The notes: generated by a model not told the origin, from the letters alone. A stretch of DNA of 64,000 bases from CALGLS01 sp965222105 (GCA_965222105.1 CBDCTQ010000065.1:1-64000); one strand, 5' to 3'; counted from the first letter of the stretch, positions 30,302 through 39,401 are shown. Numbers and translations: made by a program.

Positions 30302-30745
30302 ATGATACAAAGGATCCAAACCCTGTTTTTGATTTTGGCGGCAGCCTGTGCCTTCGGGCTTTTTGCCCTGCCGTTTGCTTCTATATCGCTGACCACTTCT
30401 GATGCTTCGACCATTTTCGCCGACGGGATATTCAGCATCCACGACCATGTGGCGCTGCTGGCCCTGTTTTGTATTGCGGGAGGGCTGGCCTTTATCAGCA
30501 TTTTTTTGTTCAGAAACCGGAGGACGCAGATGGTATTGGCGCGGTTGGCGGTGGTGGCCAATGTGATCGGATTGATACTGGCGCTGATCTTTTTTTGGCA
30601 GGAAAGAGAGAGCATGGGCAATGCCGAACCCAATGACGAACTGGGGATTTTCCTGCCGTTCCTGTTCCTGATATTCGGGGTGTTGGCGCTGCGGTTTATC
30701 CGAAAGGATGAAAAACTGGTCAGGTCGATGGACCGGTTGCGGTAG
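30302..30745 (+). CDS. DUF4293-family membrane protein
   Basis: 147 aa with four predicted membrane segments (about 5-30, 47-70, 77-97 and 115-135). The start MIQRIQTLFLILAA is characteristic of the Bacteroidota-specific DUF4293 family. A -7 promoter box lies 25 bases upstream. The function of the family is unknown, and there is no operon partner; the next gene is convergent 27 bases downstream. Confidence 0.85.
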   Translation: MIQRIQTLFLILAAACAFGLFALPFASISLTTSDASTIFADGIFSIHDHVALLALFCIAGGLAFISIFLFRNRRTQMVLARLAVVANVIGLILALIFFWQERESMGNAEPNDELGIFLPFLFLIFGVLALRFIRKDEKLVRSMDRLR

Positions 30746-30772
30746 GGAGTTTAGCTTTAGGAGATGCCTTTC

Positions 30773-32395
30773 TCACCGGCTCTTCAGTACTCCGATGTAA
30801 TAATTCAAATTTACCGAAAGGTCATTTTCCGCAAGGGGCAAGTGCTTCCAACTGGTGCGGGGTTCGAGCCGTAAGGCCTGGCCGCTGATGGTGACGTCGA
30901 CGGGCATGTCGAACCCGCTGATGGCATTCGTCCAGCGAAAGTGGAGGTTGCCTTCTTTGAAGTAGTATTCAAAAATGGGGATGCGGGCATCGCGCAGGTA
31001 CTGGTCGAAAAATGCGGTCAGATCTATGCTCAACACTTCGGCCATCTGCGCCTCGACCTGGACACTTTTCACAGTCTGGTGATAAAACTGTTGGTTAAGG
31101 GATCGAAGCATCCGGCGCCAGGTATCATCGTCGTCGACCCAGGTGCGGAGGGTATTGAGCACGTTGCCTCCTTTGTAGTACACGTCGATGGGATAGTGAT
31201 CGAAATTGACGCCGTAAGGGCCGATCATGGGCACTTTGTTTTCGATGTGCATGCGGGTGCCTCTGACGTATTCTTGTCCGGCTTCTTTTCCGTGATGGTA
31301 TTCGACGAAAAGGCTTTCGGAATAGTTGGTAAAACTTTCGTGTATCCACATATCGGCCAGGTCTGTGTGCGTAATGTTATTAGCAAACCACTCGTGGCCC
31401 GATTCGTGTACGATGATGAAGTCGAATGTCAGTCCCCACCCCGTGCCGCTGAGGTCCTGGCCGAGGTATCCGTTCATAAACCGGTTGCCGTAAGTGATGG
31501 AGCTTTGGTGTTCCATGCCCAGGTAGGGGGCTTGTACGAGTTGGAATCCGTCTTCGTAGAAGGGGTAGGGTCCGAACCAATGTTCGAAGGCTTTGAGCAT
31601 GCGAGGTACTTCCTGAAATTGTTTTTTGGCGGCAGCTTCGTCCTGTTTCAGTGCCCAGTAGGTGATGTCGAGGGGTCCCTTTTCTCCGTTGTATTTTTCT
31701 TTCCAGGAGGTATAATTTCCGATGTTGATGTTGACGCCATAGTTGTTGATGGGGTTGGCCACAAACCAGTGAAAGGTTTTGGTTTTTTTGTCGGAGTTGT
31801 GTTCTACATTTCGCAGTCGGCCGTTGGAGACATCCACCAGTGTTTCCGGCACCTCAATGCTGATGAGCATGCTGTCGACCTCGTCGGCCATGTGGTCTTT
31901 GCAGGGCCACCAAATGCTGGCGCCGAGGCCCTGGCAGGAGGAGGCGATGAAGGGTTGGCCGTTGGCGTCTTTGGTCCAACTGATGCCACCGTCCCAGGGA
32001 GCGCGGATGGCGGGACGCGGATGGCCGCCGTAGTGGACGGTCAGCGACTGGATGGAGCCGGGGGGTTGTGGTTGTTGGAGCTGGACGAAGTGGGCGTTCT
32101 CGGTGGAGGTAAAGGCCAATTCGGTTCCATCCTGCACTACCTTTTTAATTTTCAGCGGAGGCTGGAGATCGATTTGCATAACATTGTGTTGGCGAACAAC
32201 GCGGTACCGAATGGTGTTGGTGCCGTGAATTTGTTTAAGATCGGGTAATACTTCTACATCGAGGTGATAGAAGGTGAGGTCCCACCAATCGCGCTGGGGT
32301 GTGATGGTGCCGCGCAGGCTGTCGGAGTGAGAAAACTGTTGGCTTTGCGCCAAAAAAGAAGAAAAAAGGAATATAAAAAAACAACAATGTTTCAT
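30773..32395 (-). CDS. M1-family zinc aminopeptidase, exported
   Basis: The frame runs to 32455, but the ATG at 32395 gives a signal peptide (MKHCCFFIFLFSSFLAQSQ), so I use it (540 aa). The N-terminal beta-domain (about 30-210) is followed by the catalytic region with the exopeptidase motif as GMEHQSS and the zinc site HESGH plus a downstream Glu in WIHESF (about 335-365). M1 enzymes remove N-terminal residues from peptides. This short form lacks the large C-terminal helical domain of aminopeptidase N. It is probably periplasmic or outer-membrane associated. It converges with DUF4293 and lies upstream of the tRNA. Confidence 0.9.
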   Translation of the reverse strand: MKHCCFFIFLFSSFLAQSQQFSHSDSLRGTITPQRDWWDLTFYHLDVEVLPDLKQIHGTNTIRYRVVRQHNVMQIDLQPPLKIKKVVQDGTELAFTSTENAHFVQLQQPQPPGSIQSLTVHYGGHPRPAIRAPWDGGISWTKDANGQPFIASSCQGLGASIWWPCKDHMADEVDSMLISIEVPETLVDVSNGRLRNVEHNSDKKTKTFHWFVANPINNYGVNINIGNYTSWKEKYNGEKGPLDITYWALKQDEAAAKKQFQEVPRMLKAFEHWFGPYPFYEDGFQLVQAPYLGMEHQSSITYGNRFMNGYLGQDLSGTGWGLTFDFIIVHESGHEWFANNITHTDLADMWIHESFTNYSESLFVEYHHGKEAGQEYVRGTRMHIENKVPMIGPYGVNFDHYPIDVYYKGGNVLNTLRTWVDDDDTWRRMLRSLNQQFYHQTVKSVQVEAQMAEVLSIDLTAFFDQYLRDARIPIFEYYFKEGNLHFRWTNAISGFDMPVDVTISGQALRLEPRTSWKHLPLAENDLSVNLNYYIGVLKSR

Positions 32396-32547
32396 GTGGA
32401 ACTTTATTGGTTGAAATAGTCTTTTTAACCAAACAAAAATAGGAACAGTCTGCAATTTGCAAAAAATTGGTTGATGGCGAGTGATTTAGGGCGGAAATTT
32501 TTCTGATCAGCGGTGCTTTTTTTATTTTTGTGGTCTGTGCTTATTCC

Positions 32548-32619
32548 GGCCCCATAGTTCAACGGATAGAATAGCGGTTTCCTAAACCGTAGATCCAGGT
32601 TCGATTCCTGGTGGGGCTA
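32548..32619 (+). tRNA. tRNA-Arg (anticodon CCT)
   Basis: 72-nt cloverleaf: acceptor GGCCCCA pairs with TGGGGCT (first pair G-U), the anticodon stem is GCGGT/ACCGT with loop TTCCTAA, and the T arm is CCAGG/CCTGG with loop TTCGATT. The CCA end is not encoded. A TATTTTTG -7-like box lies at 32523-32530. This gene marks the left border of the AT-rich segment. Confidence 0.95.
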
Positions 32620-32628
32620 CTAATGTCG

Positions 32629-32660
32629 CTTGTAAATCAACAATTTACAAGGTTTTTTTT
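32629..32660 (+). terminator. Rho-independent terminator after tRNA-Arg
   Basis: A perfect 9-bp stem CTTGTAAAT/ATTTACAAG with a 5-base loop is followed by G and eight T residues. Confidence 0.9.
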
Positions 32661-32941
32661 GCTTACTAAAACATTCCCTAAATTTCCTCCTATTATTTTC
32701 GCTTTCCGGTTCTTCGGTGTTGTGGGGTACCTCATTCAGACCTCGGGTCACCCCGAACGCCTCCGTCATACGACTGAGCAGGCTCTTGCGGCTTGCTAGA
32801 GTCCCCAGATTCCTCATCCGAGGATAATTCCTTAACTTTGTAAGAAATTAGGTGCCCATTCGGGACACACATAAAAGCTACAACGTCCATGCTCCTAAAC
32901 GTCGCAAGGCGTGTAGCATATCCGTTCTCTCCAAGCAAAAA

Positions 32942-33814
32942 ATGAAAAAAAAACTACCTCAAATAAAATTCGACAACAAAGACAATCCCAAATCTTACTT
33001 TGATATTGTCAAAATTGAAGACCTTTTACAAAGAGATTTAGACCATGATATTGTCAAAAACCACCTTGTAAAATTCTATATCATCTTCTTTGTTTACGAA
33101 GGACAAGGTTATCATACGATTGACTTTACAGACTATAACTATAATGAAGGAACAGTACTATTAGTTAGAAAAGACCAAATCCACAAGTTTTTTAGAAGTA
33201 CTAACGTCAAGGGCTATTTATTAATTTTCACAGAGGAGTTTATTATAAGCCATTTGAACAATATGGAAGCCTTGAAAACCATGCATTTATTCAACGATTC
33301 ATTGAGTTTTCCAAAAATAGAATTTAACAACAAAGAAGAATTTTCTGATTTTACAATACTAATAAAACACATGGAATCGGAATACCTTGCTAAGGATAGT
33401 TTTTCAATCGGCATTACAAGAAGTGTTTTACATATTGTGATAACCAAATTGTTTCGTATCAAAGCCAAAGCTGGACATTTTGTGGAAAGAAAAAAGTATA
33501 TGTCTCAATTTTTAAGCTTTCAAAAGTTAGTAGAACAAGATTGTTTTAAAAGTAAAAAAGTTCAGTATTATGCAAAGAAATTGGGAGTTTCTGCCAAAAC
33601 ACTCAATAACATTTCCAATGATGTCGTCAATATTTCTGCTAAAGCTTTTATTGATGAAAGAACCATTATGCAGATAAAAAGACTCTTAATCAGTACCAAC
33701 CACTCCATAAAAGAAATCGCTTACATTGCGGGCTTTAGCGACCCAACCAATTTTTTCAAATATTTTAAAAAGTTTACAGGTAGCTCTCCAGAAGTGTTTC
33801 GACAAGCACATTAA
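32942..33814 (+). CDS. AraC-family transcriptional regulator
   Basis: The frame is open from 32852, but the ATG at 32942 (MKKKLPQIKFDNK) fits the family N-terminus (290 aa). An N-terminal cupin-like sensor half (about 20-160, YHTIDFTDYNYNEGTVLLVRKDQIHKF) is followed by a C-terminal double helix-turn-helix (about 195-288) with the AraC signature IKEIAYIAGFSDPTNFFKYFKKFTGSSPEVFR. It is AT-rich, unlike the genes to its left. It sits 100 bases upstream of two lipoprotein genes on the same strand, which are the likely targets. A TAACTTTG box occurs at 32833-32840. Confidence 0.9.
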   Translation: MKKKLPQIKFDNKDNPKSYFDIVKIEDLLQRDLDHDIVKNHLVKFYIIFFVYEGQGYHTIDFTDYNYNEGTVLLVRKDQIHKFFRSTNVKGYLLIFTEEFIISHLNNMEALKTMHLFNDSLSFPKIEFNNKEEFSDFTILIKHMESEYLAKDSFSIGITRSVLHIVITKLFRIKAKAGHFVERKKYMSQFLSFQKLVEQDCFKSKKVQYYAKKLGVSAKTLNNISNDVVNISAKAFIDERTIMQIKRLLISTNHSIKEIAYIAGFSDPTNFFKYFKKFTGSSPEVFRQAH

Positions 33815-33858
33815 GCATTTTCCCATTTTGACAGTCCATTGGGACATTCTTACCATTC

Positions 33859-33885
33859 TTGATTTTAATCCTCCTCATAATTTTG
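33859..33885 (+). promoter_or_regulatory. -33/-7 promoter of the two-lipoprotein operon
   Basis: TTG at 33859-33861, a 16-base spacer, then TAATTTTG at 33878-33885, with the ATG at 33914. This suggests the lipoprotein genes have their own promoter, possibly under control of the upstream AraC protein. Confidence 0.45.
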
Positions 33886-33913
33886 CAGCATTGTTTAACT
33901 AAATATTTTTTCA

Positions 33914-34450
33914 ATGCACTTTTCAAAATTAAATTTTTTGTTTTTAGGACTTGTGTTCTCCTTGGTAACCTTTACTTCTTGTGATAAAGACGATGATGAA
34001 GTTATTGTTCCTATCACTTTGGGGTCAAGCGTAACGGTAACCAACACTTTTCAATCAGACGCATTTACAATGGGAGCCGAACAAGCTATAGAGGATTTGT
34101 TCCAAGTCCCTGCGGGTTCGTTAGCGGCAACAGCAAACGTTGGGGCTGCTGTAGAATTTCCTGCTTACTTGCTGAATTTGTATGATATTGATATTGATGA
34201 AAACAGTATCAAATTCGAAGTGGTAGCCCAATCTGACGACCCAACTTATATGGATTTGTTTAGAGTGTTAGAAGCTGGTACTGTTGACCGATATTATTTG
34301 ACTTTTGATGCAGCACAGAGTGTAACAGAAGCTACGTCAAGCAACGCTGCAGTAAACCTTAGATTTGATTCCAATAAAGTTTTAGTGGTTGAAATTGGGG
34401 AAGGTTATGACTTCAAACCAGGTCAAAATTTCACAATCACTTTAAACTAA
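33914..34450 (+). CDS. Small lipoprotein of unknown function
   Basis: 178 aa. The lipobox LVTFTSC has Cys at about residue 23, followed by an acidic linker (DKDDDEV). The mature part is predicted mostly beta with no recognised motif. A single 5-bp gap to the next gene shows they are one operon. Its AT-rich codon use matches the AraC gene. Confidence 0.7.
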   Translation: MHFSKLNFLFLGLVFSLVTFTSCDKDDDEVIVPITLGSSVTVTNTFQSDAFTMGAEQAIEDLFQVPAGSLAATANVGAAVEFPAYLLNLYDIDIDENSIKFEVVAQSDDPTYMDLFRVLEAGTVDRYYLTFDAAQSVTEATSSNAAVNLRFDSNKVLVVEIGEGYDFKPGQNFTITLN

Positions 34451-34455
34451 TCGAA

Positions 34456-35910
34456 ATGAAAATTAATTCAGTTTTTCTACTGGTAATGTCTTTGTGCATT
34501 GCCAGTTGTTCAGCCAATAAAAAAGCTAATTCGAATATGGATGAGAAAACCATAATGGAAGTCACCACTTTCAATATAAATTCAGCTGTAAATCCGACGG
34601 CTTTTGCCAAAAGGGATGCGCAAGTAGAAGTTGACTTTACAAGCAAGCAGTCAGGATTCATCAAACGCCAAAGTGGAGTTGATGACAAAGGAAATTATAT
34701 AGTCGTTGTTTTTTGGAAAAGTGTAGCAGATGCTGATGCCTCCATGAACAAATTTATGGGTGATGCTTCTGTTGCTGATTATGCCAAAATGATTGATGCC
34801 CCGACTATGAAAATGTCGAGGTATGTTATGGACAGACCTTTTGATGCGGAGGATAGCCAATTTGTAGAAATCATGTCTTTTGATGTAAAAGAAGGTACAG
34901 ATATGGCACAATTCAACGCTACCAATCAAAAAGTGGAAACGGATTTTACTGGAAAGCGGAAAGGGTTTTTACAACGATTGACTGGTGTCAATCAGGAAGG
35001 CAGACAAGTGGTCGCCGTTTATTGGGCAAACAAAGAGTTATCAGATGCTTCTTTACAACCGTTTATGGAAGCACCAATAGCAAAAGTATTTATGTCAAAA
35101 ATGAACCAGTCTTCAATGGCAATGGGTCGTTACAAATTTTTAACCATGAAATTAACCAACAAAGAAAAAGTAGTCGCACTACTCAACAGTTTTAACACAG
35201 GAGACCAAACTCCAATTTCATACATTAATCCCAACAAATACATTCAGCATAATTTATCCGTTGGCGATGGATTGACAGGTTTTGGAGAAGTCATGCAACA
35301 TGCTCCACCACAAGGATTCAAAGCAAAAGTTGTTCGGGCATTTCAAGATGGGGATTACGTATTTACCCATACCGAATATGATTTTTTTGGACCAAAAGCT
35401 GGCTTCGATGTTTTTCGTTTTGAAGACGGCTTAATTGTCGAACATTGGGATAATTTAATTGAGGTGCAAGAGTCAAATCCAAGTGGTCATACCCAGTTTG
35501 ATGGAGCCACAGATATTACGGATAAAGAAAAAACGGCAGCCAATAAGCAAATTGTAAAAGACCTTCTCGAAAAGGTATTTATGAATGGAGAGATGGATAA
35601 AATAGCTACTTATATTAATCCAACAAAATACATTCAACACAATCCTAATGTTCCTGATGGATTAGATGGTCTTGGTAAAGCCATGAAAATGATGGCAAAA
35701 CAAGGAATGTCGATGGAGTATGAAAAAATTCACAAAGTATTAGGAGAAGGGAACTTTGTCCTTACGATGAGTGAAGGCAAATTGGGAGGTAATCCTACTG
35801 CGTACTATGATTTGTTCCGTTTGGAATATGGACAAATCGTTGAGCATTGGGATGTGATTGCTCCTATTCCTCCTAAATCGGAATGGAAAAATGACAATGG
35901 GAAATTTTAA
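34456..35910 (+). CDS. Lipoprotein with two ABM-like and two SnoaL/NTF2-like domains
   Basis: 484 aa. The lipobox is LCIASCS (Cys about 17). Residues about 33-130 and 137-230 are two copies of a dimeric ferredoxin-like (antibiotic-biosynthesis-monooxygenase-type) fold, each with FTxKxxGFxxR and VVVxFW/VAVYW patterns. Residues about 235-340 and 362-475 are two SnoaL-like/NTF2-like domains, each with YINPxKYIQHN, FRFEDGLIVEHWD or FRLEYGQIVEHWD. These folds bind small hydrophobic or polyketide-like molecules or catalyse their conversion; the reaction here is unknown. Putting both folds twice in one surface lipoprotein is unusual. It is the last gene of the AraC-linked cluster. Confidence 0.8.
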   Translation: MKINSVFLLVMSLCIASCSANKKANSNMDEKTIMEVTTFNINSAVNPTAFAKRDAQVEVDFTSKQSGFIKRQSGVDDKGNYIVVVFWKSVADADASMNKFMGDASVADYAKMIDAPTMKMSRYVMDRPFDAEDSQFVEIMSFDVKEGTDMAQFNATNQKVETDFTGKRKGFLQRLTGVNQEGRQVVAVYWANKELSDASLQPFMEAPIAKVFMSKMNQSSMAMGRYKFLTMKLTNKEKVVALLNSFNTGDQTPISYINPNKYIQHNLSVGDGLTGFGEVMQHAPPQGFKAKVVRAFQDGDYVFTHTEYDFFGPKAGFDVFRFEDGLIVEHWDNLIEVQESNPSGHTQFDGATDITDKEKTAANKQIVKDLLEKVFMNGEMDKIATYINPTKYIQHNPNVPDGLDGLGKAMKMMAKQGMSMEYEKIHKVLGEGNFVLTMSEGKLGGNPTAYYDLFRLEYGQIVEHWDVIAPIPPKSEWKNDNGKF

Positions 35911-36339
35911 ACAAGCAGGTGTGAATAATCTTATAGAATTAAGAATTGGCGATGCAATGAAAACTTTAGCAAATCACAATGAGTCAATAGATTTATTAGA
36001 CCTTATGAACAAAAATTTTGTATGCAGCCTGAATGCCCTTTTTTGCCTACCCTACGTCACATCCTCGCCTTCGTAGCTAAGGCTACGAGGCTCCCTGCCG
36101 GCCGGCAGGCCAATGTCGTTAAGTTAGGTTTATTTTTATATATAACTAACTGAAAAAATTATGTTCGCGAGATATCTCTGAGATCGTGCGTTTAATTATT
36201 GTGGCCTCAGGCTACATTTTTCAACGAGTTATACATATAAAAAATGCAATCTTAATGACATTGGCCGGCAGGCGGGCGGGTGTTCCTTGGTTAGGCAAAA
36301 AATTGCTCTTCAGTTGCTATACAAAAAATCCATTCATAA
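35911..36339. other. Gap with hairpin and MITE-like element
   Basis: A strong hairpin (TCGTAGC/GCTACGA, 36071-36088), a GC palindrome CCTGCCGGCCGGCAGG at 36094-36109 and the inverted-repeat element described separately. I see no intact gene. Confidence 0.5.
36108..36266. repeat. MITE-like element with about 50-bp imperfect inverted ends
   Basis: The left arm starting GGCCAATGTCGTTAAG (36108) is matched by the reverse complement of the right arm ending CTTAATGACATTGGCC (36266). The similarity continues inward over about 50 bases, including TATTTTTATATATAACT versus TTTTTTATATGTATAACT. There is no room for a protein. GC palindromes flank both ends. Confidence 0.6.
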
Positions 36340-36555
36340 TGTCTATTACTATTGGATGGTTGGAAAGATTTATATTTACCATTATTCCAAATGCTTGAAC
36401 CTAACTTTCACGACAATACCATTATTTATGTAGATAATGCGGATATGACTGAAAGTCGCTCATTTTTGAAAACGGTCAGTCAAAACCCTAAATATCAATT
36501 ACAATATAAATATCAAGGTAAGGTAGTATTAATTAACAGTAACACTACTAACCAC
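36340..36555 (+). pseudogene. 3' remnant of a class I SAM-dependent methyltransferase-like gene
   Basis: The frame opens just after a stop at 36337 with no proper start and reads LLLLDGWKDLYLPLFQMLEPNFHDN ... YVDNADMTESRSFLKTVS. This is like the C-terminal third of O-methyltransferase-type proteins (LDGWKDLYLPVF...LVYxDNADM). It lacks the SAM-binding half. The IS4-family element inserted within the last codons: rejoining the target duplication gives ...VVLINSKKRFY-stop with the stop at 37868-37870. It is non-functional on this evidence. Confidence 0.55.
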
Positions 36556-37844
36556 TTAAATTTTTAATATATAATTGATTAAGCATTTGCCAGTTTTGTA
36601 TAGTTTTTCTAAAAATGCGTTCCAAATGCTCCAAAAACTGGTCGAAAGTGGCGATACCTGTTAATTCCCTTAAGCCTTGTCTAAACACAGATATTCTTGG
36701 ATATGTAGTTCCATTGTTATACTCGATTTGTTTTGGAGGATCTTCTTTTTGACTCTCTTGCCCCTGAAAAACAATTAATCCATAAACTAGAGATAATATT
36801 GCAAATAGAATATCCGTTTTGTGTGTTCCCTCAAGATTTAATTGTTCTAAATTCAATCCTTTTGATTTCAAATACGAAAAACAAGTTTCTATTTTCCATC
36901 TCTGCTTATATATTGTTCCCGACAAATCAATATCCTCTTGGTTCGTAATTAAATATAAATAAGGCTCTTTCTTAGCTAGCTTTCCTTCATTTTTTACTAT
37001 ATATAATTGGGCAATCGCTTCTCCACTTAACACTAATTCTACATCTTCGTTAGTGCTCTCCATATATCGATGTAATACTTTAACCCCAAACTTTTTTCCG
37101 ATTTTATACCTTCCCTTTAGCCAGGTCTCGAATTTTAAATTTCCTTTTAAACGAATAACATATTCAATCTCCCTTTTTGCTAAAGCTGTTAACCATTCCT
37201 CCCCTATAAATTCTCGATCCCCTACTATAACAAATTGAGGAACAGGTATTTGCATTGACTTCCACCATTCTAACAATTTATCTACTAAATTTATTCGCGT
37301 TTCGCTGTCGCTGTTTCCTTTATAACCTAAATCCTCTCCTAACAATGGTATGTAAATCTTTTCATCATAAAGTAATCCTATCGATAAGATATTCACTTTT
37401 CTGTCTCCTATTTCCCAATTCGTCCTATCAATCAATAGCTTCACTTTTGCCTCCCCTTTATAGAATAGTACTACCAATATGTTAAACACTTGCCGAATCG
37501 TCTTTTCAACATTTCCAGTTTGAAATGTCTTTAACAAGTAATTGTATTGACTAGCTCTGCTTAATCGACCACTCTCCTCTAATGGGATTTGGTCATTTAC
37601 TAGACTGATATTTACCGTTTGTGCTCGTAAAATCCCAAAACTCAATACTAAAAGGCGCTTTAATTCGCTTTCTTTTAAAAAATATAGATACTTCCCAAAT
37701 ACTATAACTTCTATTATCTTTGCCATGGCGAAACTATTTTGTTTAAGTAATATTTTGTCCAATTATTATTAAACAAATGTTTCGCCATCTTTTATCGCCT
37801 AGATTTTTTTCTTCATATTACGATTTTTATTGGTTAGTAGTGTT
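36541..37844 (-). mobile_element. Intact IS4-family insertion sequence with 9-bp target duplication
   Basis: 1,304 bp with 14-bp perfect terminal inverted repeats AACACTACTAACCA (36541-36554) and its reverse complement (37831-37844). ATTAACAGT is directly repeated on both sides (36532-36540 and 37845-37853). One transposase gene fills the interior. Confidence 0.92.
36548..37726 (-). CDS. IS4-family DDE transposase
   Basis: I choose the ATG at 37726 (392 aa); a TTG at 37762 could extend it by 12 residues. The DDE catalytic residues are visible: Asp in LLIDRTNWEIGDR, Asp in IVGDREFIGEEW and Glu within the YREK signature YKQRWKIETCFSYLKSKG. It cuts and joins the ends of its own element. The stop lies 7 bases inside the left inverted repeat end, so the gene nearly spans the element. 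It appears full length and is AT-rich. Confidence 0.92.
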   Translation of the reverse strand: MAKIIEVIVFGKYLYFLKESELKRLLVLSFGILRAQTVNISLVNDQIPLEESGRLSRASQYNYLLKTFQTGNVEKTIRQVFNILVVLFYKGEAKVKLLIDRTNWEIGDRKVNILSIGLLYDEKIYIPLLGEDLGYKGNSDSETRINLVDKLLEWWKSMQIPVPQFVIVGDREFIGEEWLTALAKREIEYVIRLKGNLKFETWLKGRYKIGKKFGVKVLHRYMESTNEDVELVLSGEAIAQLYIVKNEGKLAKKEPYLYLITNQEDIDLSGTIYKQRWKIETCFSYLKSKGLNLEQLNLEGTHKTDILFAILSLVYGLIVFQGQESQKEDPPKQIEYNNGTTYPRISVFRQGLRELTGIATFDQFLEHLERIFRKTIQNWQMLNQLYIKNLSG

Positions 37845-37914
37845 ATTAACAGTAAGAAAAGGTTTTATTAGCAATGAATGAAAAAAGCCAGCAGAGAATA
37901 ACTAAGTTTTCGTG

Positions 37915-38600
37915 GTGCGACGGGAAAAGTCGCTTTATAATACTGTTAAACCATCGGAATAACAATACGATTACATAGCCTGTCCCGCAAGGCGGGAAGT
38001 TGTTCAAAGATGGATTCTACCATCAGTTTCCTACTTCGGGGGTGCGTCACTAGTAATGGTGGGGTGCTAAGCCCGAAGGACAACAAAGCTCTTCCCGATT
38101 TATTTGTTTTTCAGTGTGATGCCACCTCTCGGACGATGCGACATTCCTCATCCCTACCGACCCTGATTGGATTTTTACAAACATTATGCACCTGCGACTA
38201 TCCCGGCGGAATATGGCTCGTCCGCCGCCACAGTTGTCGTTGTTTTCGAGCCTCCTCTCCCCTCCATCAGTGGCGTAACGAATAGTTGCCCTGGTATAGT
38301 AATGCTTATTCACAACAAAACTATTACAAAACCAGTCTGTTTCCAGCAATTGTTTTGGAGATAGGACAAATAATCATTACCTTTCCTGCTCAAAGATGCC
38401 TGGCGTGGGTTCGACATGGGAATGACAACTGAATTTAACTGAAAGCGGTTTGTGTTTCCTGCCTGATCCCGTAAATACCTTTAGGAAGAAAATCTCCGGA
38501 TCGATAGTATGCCGCCTGCTGAGGGCATGGTTGTTCAACTGAAGTCCTGATAGGGATCGGGATCAGCTCAGCAGCTGTATATGTCACCTGTGACAGGATG
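37915..38600 (+). ncRNA. Group II intron 5' fragment fused to a second repeat (inverted copy)
   Basis: It starts GTGCGACGGGAAAAGTCGC, the 5' end of a bacterial group II intron, directly after the exon-like ACTAAGTTTTCGTG. The first roughly 190 bases match the intron at 43863-44864. After a unique stretch (about 38,110-38,320), bases to about 38,600 match, in inverse orientation, the segments at 40,058-40,400 and 48,205-48,575. No domain V or reverse transcriptase is seen, so it is probably a dead fragment. Flanking 37871-38703 carries no other gene I can support. Confidence 0.55.
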
Positions 38601-38703
38601 GTTTTGTTCTTGATGTGTCTCATTAAGAAAAAGAAAGAAAGTTCGTTTTATCAATTAGCCGAACTATTAAATACTTTAAATCAAACGGTTTGCTTGAGGA
38701 GAA

Positions 38704-39375
38704 ATGAATGTTAATAATGAGAAAAAATTAATAAAGATGAAAAAAGAGTTGATCAAAAATAACGGAAAGAATAAATGTAAACCTCAAATTAAAACTAATA
38801 AAGCACTCAATTTAATTTTGATATTTATAATAACAGGTTGCATGAATAATGAATCAATTGTAATGGATATAGAAGGGAATAGTTATAAAATAAAGAAATA
38901 TGAAAATGTATGGTGGATGACAGAAAACGTAAGAACGACCAAAGATGAAAATGGAAGGGAAATCTCTTATTTTATCCCTAATAATGATGAATCGAACATG
39001 AAGAAATATGGATTATTGTATGATTATGAAACAGCGTGTAAAGTTTGCCCAAAGGGATGGGAGTTACCAAATAATACTGATTGGGATAACTTAATCAATG
39101 GAGAGAAGAACAATATGAAATCAAATAAATTTAAAGATGTTGAATATTGGGGAGAGGAAATAGGTATAGAGCAGAATGGTTTTTCAATTCGCCCAGCAGG
39201 TTATGGAAACAATGGAGATCATCCAAACACGTTTAAAGAAAAGAGTATTGTTTGGTCAAGAAGTAGTTCGGAAGAATTTGGATGGACAGTAGTATTTGAA
39301 AAGGGTAAAAACAAAATACGAAAGGTTGAACAACATAAGGTTTATGGTTTTTCGGTAAGGTGTATTAAAAAATAA
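38704..39375 (+). CDS. FISUMP-domain lipoprotein
   Basis: 223 aa from the first ATG; the real start may be at Met12 or later, because the lipobox (LILIFIITGC) has its Cys only at about residue 46 and the first 30 residues are very basic. The mature part (about 60-222) has the Fibrobacter succinogenes major paralogous domain pattern: NVWWMTENVRT, YGLLYDYETACKVCPKGWELPNNTDWDNLIN, FSIRPAGYG, VWSRSS, and a final GFSVRCIKK. These are abundant surface lipoproteins of Bacteroidota with unknown role. It is a cargo gene between group II intron/repeat sequences. Confidence 0.8.
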   Translation: MNVNNEKKLIKMKKELIKNNGKNKCKPQIKTNKALNLILIFIITGCMNNESIVMDIEGNSYKIKKYENVWWMTENVRTTKDENGREISYFIPNNDESNMKKYGLLYDYETACKVCPKGWELPNNTDWDNLINGEKNNMKSNKFKDVEYWGEEIGIEQNGFSIRPAGYGNNGDHPNTFKEKSIVWSRSSSEEFGWTVVFEKGKNKIRKVEQHKVYGFSVRCIKK

Positions 39376-39401
39376 AAAAACTTACTTATTTAGCAGCAGA
39401 A

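Noticed and set aside
30941..32248. Plus-strand frame of 435 codons
   Set aside because: It is antisense to the M1 peptidase, which has complete catalytic motifs on the minus strand.
32548..32619. Right-hand attachment-site duplicate of the tRNA-Arg 3' end
   Set aside because: I searched by eye to the right of the AT-rich segment and saw no matching copy of the T-arm/acceptor end.
38050..38349. 99-codon minus-strand frame in the inverted intron/repeat copy
   Set aside because: It is within non-coding repeat sequence, and the matching positions of the other copies do not keep the frame.
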